13,000 nt of DNA. Source: an uncultured Eubacterium sp. (lineage in GTDB: Bacteria; Bacillota; Clostridia; Lachnospirales; Lachnospiraceae). Of the stretch, positions 11,168 through 13,000 are shown one piece after another. Both the position numbers and the translations under genes were made by a program. Every line of letters begins with the position of its first letter. Position 1 is the stretch's first letter. Where the stretch lies: the NCBI GenBank assembly GCA_910584595.1, contig CAJUBQ010000118.1, positions 1-13,000 on the forward strand, in the 5' to 3' direction. A model generated the notes under the pieces. The model saw only the letters and a program-made list of their open reading frames with translations. It was not told where the DNA came from and made no database searches.

Positions 11168-12610
11168 CTATTTATCCTTTTGCGCTGCTGTCAGTTCAGC
11201 CATTAGGGATTGGTATTTCTTCACAGTTAAATCAGCCATCAGGGACAGGTTGCTTTTACTGTAAGCTTTCGCCATCCATTGTGCATTTGAAATATCAACG
11301 GATGAATACTGTTCCAGAATTTCATTCATAGTCTCATGAGACTTGATAAAATACTGTTCCCAGGTTCTGCAGTAATCTAAAAGATTGTCCAGTACGTCCA
11401 TCTGACTGGCAAGGGCAAACAGACCTCTCCATATCCACCATATACTGTCTGGTGAGAAAGCATCAGAGCTGCCGCAGGAATATGTTTCAGGAATTTCATC
11501 GTTAGCTGTTGTAATTGCCTTTGGCACCTGCTGCGTAATGCAGTGGATATTTCCGCCGCCATATACAATCTCTTTCGTCTGGACACCTGTCACGCTTCGT
11601 TCAGGAAACAGTTCCTGAATCTGTTCTAATGCCATCCTGTCATTTTCATCATCATACTGTGGCACAATCACACCACCGTTTACAATCAGGAAATTCAGGT
11701 AAGATGCAATACAAAGATCTCCTGTGTTTCTTGGTTTTGACCCTTCAACCTGGTCGATGCAAAAGTGTTCCGGTATCGTAACCGGATATTTTGTACAGCA
11801 GATTTTGTGGACTTTTAATGTTCTTCCCCTGGCGTCTGTCATGCCGGACAGGGTGTGGTACACTTCCTGGGACACGGTGTAAAATGGATGTTGTTTGTCT
11901 TCTGTGTAAATGCATGCTGCTTCACCGGGACGGATAAAGCATGCGATATCATCTACATGTCCATTCGTTTCTCCCTGGTCGATACCGTTTGGAATCCAGA
12001 GCGCTTTACTGCAGTTTAGATAACTCTTTAATTTTTCCTCAATCTGCTCTTTGGACATGGACGGATTACGCCCTGCGTTTAACAGGCACATTTCCGTTGT
12101 CATAACCGTTCCTTCACCGTCCACATGGATGGAACCGCCTTCCAATACAAAATCTTCTGTGCGGTAGGAATCTGCATTTTCCAGTTCACAGATTTTCCTT
12201 GCGACAAGATCATCCTGATCCCACGGGAAATAGAGTCCGTTTGTCAGTCCGCCCCATGCATTAAATTTCCAGTCACATGCCCGCAGCATTCCGTTGTCAT
12301 TTACAAGAAAGCTTGGCCCGCAGTCCCTTACCCATGCGTCATTGCTGGTCATTTCAATCACGGTGATTTCCGGAGGAAGAATATTTCTGCAGTTTTGGAA
12401 CTGTTCCGGGGACGCCAGGACAGTTACCGGTTCAAACCACCGGATCGCCCTGGCTACTTCTGCAAATGCTTTTTGTGCCGGTTTCGCGCCGTCCCTCCAG
12501 TTATCAGGCCGCTCCGGCCAGAGCATATAAATCTTTTCCTGCGGTTCAAATTCTCCCGGCATACGGAAACCATCCTGTTTGGGGGTGCTGTTAAGAATTC
12601 GTTTTGGCAT
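11168..12610 (-). CDS. aguA: Agmatine deiminase with C-terminal extension
   Basis: 480 residues. It hydrolyses agmatine to N-carbamoylputrescine and ammonia, a cytosolic step from arginine to putrescine. Family motifs are intact: WPERPDNWRDGAKPAQKAFA near the start, NDAWVRDCGP (90-99), EGGSIHVDGEG (157-167), NGHVDD (216-221) with the catalytic His, and the nucleophile Cys357 in YGGGNIHCITQQVP. AguA proteins normally end soon after that motif, near 365-370 residues. This one continues about 110 residues: SIWWIWRGLFALASQMDVLD, then helical segments to LMAELTAAQKDK. The ATG has a GAGAGG site upstream. No ornithine- or carbamoyl-putrescine genes are visible in the window. It is host sequence and has no lesions. 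Confidence 0.95.
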   Translation of the reverse strand: MPKRILNSTPKQDGFRMPGEFEPQEKIYMLWPERPDNWRDGAKPAQKAFAEVARAIRWFEPVTVLASPEQFQNCRNILPPEITVIEMTSNDAWVRDCGPSFLVNDNGMLRACDWKFNAWGGLTNGLYFPWDQDDLVARKICELENADSYRTEDFVLEGGSIHVDGEGTVMTTEMCLLNAGRNPSMSKEQIEEKLKSYLNCSKALWIPNGIDQGETNGHVDDIACFIRPGEAACIYTEDKQHPFYTVSQEVYHTLSGMTDARGRTLKVHKICCTKYPVTIPEHFCIDQVEGSKPRNTGDLCIASYLNFLIVNGGVIVPQYDDENDRMALEQIQELFPERSVTGVQTKEIVYGGGNIHCITQQVPKAITTANDEIPETYSCGSSDAFSPDSIWWIWRGLFALASQMDVLDNLLDYCRTWEQYFIKSHETMNEILEQYSSVDISNAQWMAKAYSKSNLSLMADLTVKKYQSLMAELTAAQKDK

Positions 12611-12667
12611 ATGCTTTCCTCTCTTTTTTCGTGCAATTAGAAGTATTTCGTTTGTAACTTAATATAG

Positions 12668-12701
12668 CTATTGTACTATGAATTGTAATATAATACAATA
12701 G
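12668..12701 (-). promoter_or_regulatory. aguA promoter inside an inverted repeat
   Basis: On the minus strand TTGTAT (RC of 12693-12698) and TACAAT (RC of 12670-12675) are separated by 17 bp, about 60 bp before the ATG. CTATTGTA (12668-12675) and TACAATAG (12694-12701) are perfect inverted arms covering both boxes, so a repressor bound there would block the promoter. The regulator is not in the window. Confidence 0.55.
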
Positions 12702-12819
12702 TAAAATAAAAAAATCGGAATTTGTAGTTATTAGTGTCTGATGGATCATGCTCCAAGCGAACCGGGGCAGCGCTTCATATGCGCGAACTTAAGAAAGATA
12801 CAACAATTTACATAAAGTG

Positions 12820-13000
12820 TTACATTCTGGCTACGCGGACGCCGGATGGGAGGCGTTGGCCTGTCTGTTTGTGACTTTTCCAGAATGTAAGAAGTTCTAG
12901 GCATTCTGCTTCCAGACTATGGAACCGGACGGTCGCGCCGCCTAATTCGCCCTGGCTGCCGCCAGCAGCTAAAGGCGCCGCTTCGGCTTTGCCGCCTGCG
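12820..13000 (-). CDS. Possible 3' end of an unidentified gene (partial)
   Basis: From the right edge the minus strand is open for 59 codons to a TAA at 12820-12822. It reads AGGKAEAAPLAAGGSQGELG, then GATVRFHSLEAECLELLTFW and ends SGVRVARM. The sequence is GC-rich compared with the rest of the window. TTACATTCTGG (12820-12830) and CCAGAATGTAA form inverted arms within it, so it may be a structured repeat rather than a gene. No family is recognised. Confidence 0.3.
   Translation of the reverse strand, partial: AGGKAEAAPLAAGGSQGELGGATVRFHSLEAECLELLTFWKSHKQTGQRLPSGVRVARM

Noticed and set aside
12125..12640. Plus-strand frame of 171 codons opposite the agmatine deiminase gene
   Set aside because: It is a shadow of conserved aguA sequence and lacks a ribosome binding site.

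Overview
The window looks like a low-GC Firmicute of the Clostridia, most likely a gut Lachnospiraceae. This rests on AGGAGG-type ribosome binding sites, the kinds of proteins present and an agmatine deiminase; it is inference. Most of it (about 58 to 10663) reads as one small integrated element of about 10.6 kb with no phage structural genes. It is best described as a decayed phage-satellite-like or mini-integrative element carrying a HicAB toxin-antitoxin cassette.

Layout. Positions 1-57 hold the interrupted edge of a host gene and the left candidate attachment core. A tyrosine integrase (264-1381, minus) is broken by a frameshift and an in-frame amber codon. Upstream of it on the minus strand lie a small frameshifted gene, an 18-codon coupler ORF and two overlapping orphan genes (1494-2604). 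A small HTH gene (2675-2896) and hicA-hicB (3080-3734) run on the plus strand, and an HTH protein gene (3938-4390) on the minus strand. Positions 4391-5764 form 1.4 kb of gene-free, highly structured DNA, the best candidate for the replication origin. A minus-strand operon then runs from 9668 down to 5765: excisionase fragment, SF3 (D5/P4-type) helicase, four small orphan genes, a truncated ERCC4-type nuclease and a broken J-domain gene. A divergent HTH regulator (9796-10485, plus) faces it across a shared operator region. The right end has a terminator, GGGGTA-type sites and the right attachment core (10660-10678).

Beyond the element come a 170-bp TA-flanked palindromic (MITE-like) repeat, a second hairpin, a complete agmatine deiminase gene with an unusual C-terminal extension (11168-12610, minus) and the 3' end of an unidentified minus-strand frame at the right edge.

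How it fits together. Regulator, Xis, helicase and origin would form the control and replication module. Integrase, the attachment cores and the GGGGTA sites would form the integration module. HicAB would stabilise the element. At least four genes carry disabling lesions, so the island is probably no longer mobile by itself.

The most unusual signals are in the DNA itself. The first is an array of 'rhyming' direct doublets: each is two nearly identical 9-10 bp halves, but the sequence differs from doublet to doublet, and part of the array repeats every 33-34 bp. The second is a 57-58 bp spaced iteron-like repeat in the same region. The third is the octamer GGCAGCAG, present 18 times (9 on each strand) between 2897 and 10555 and absent from the rest of the window.
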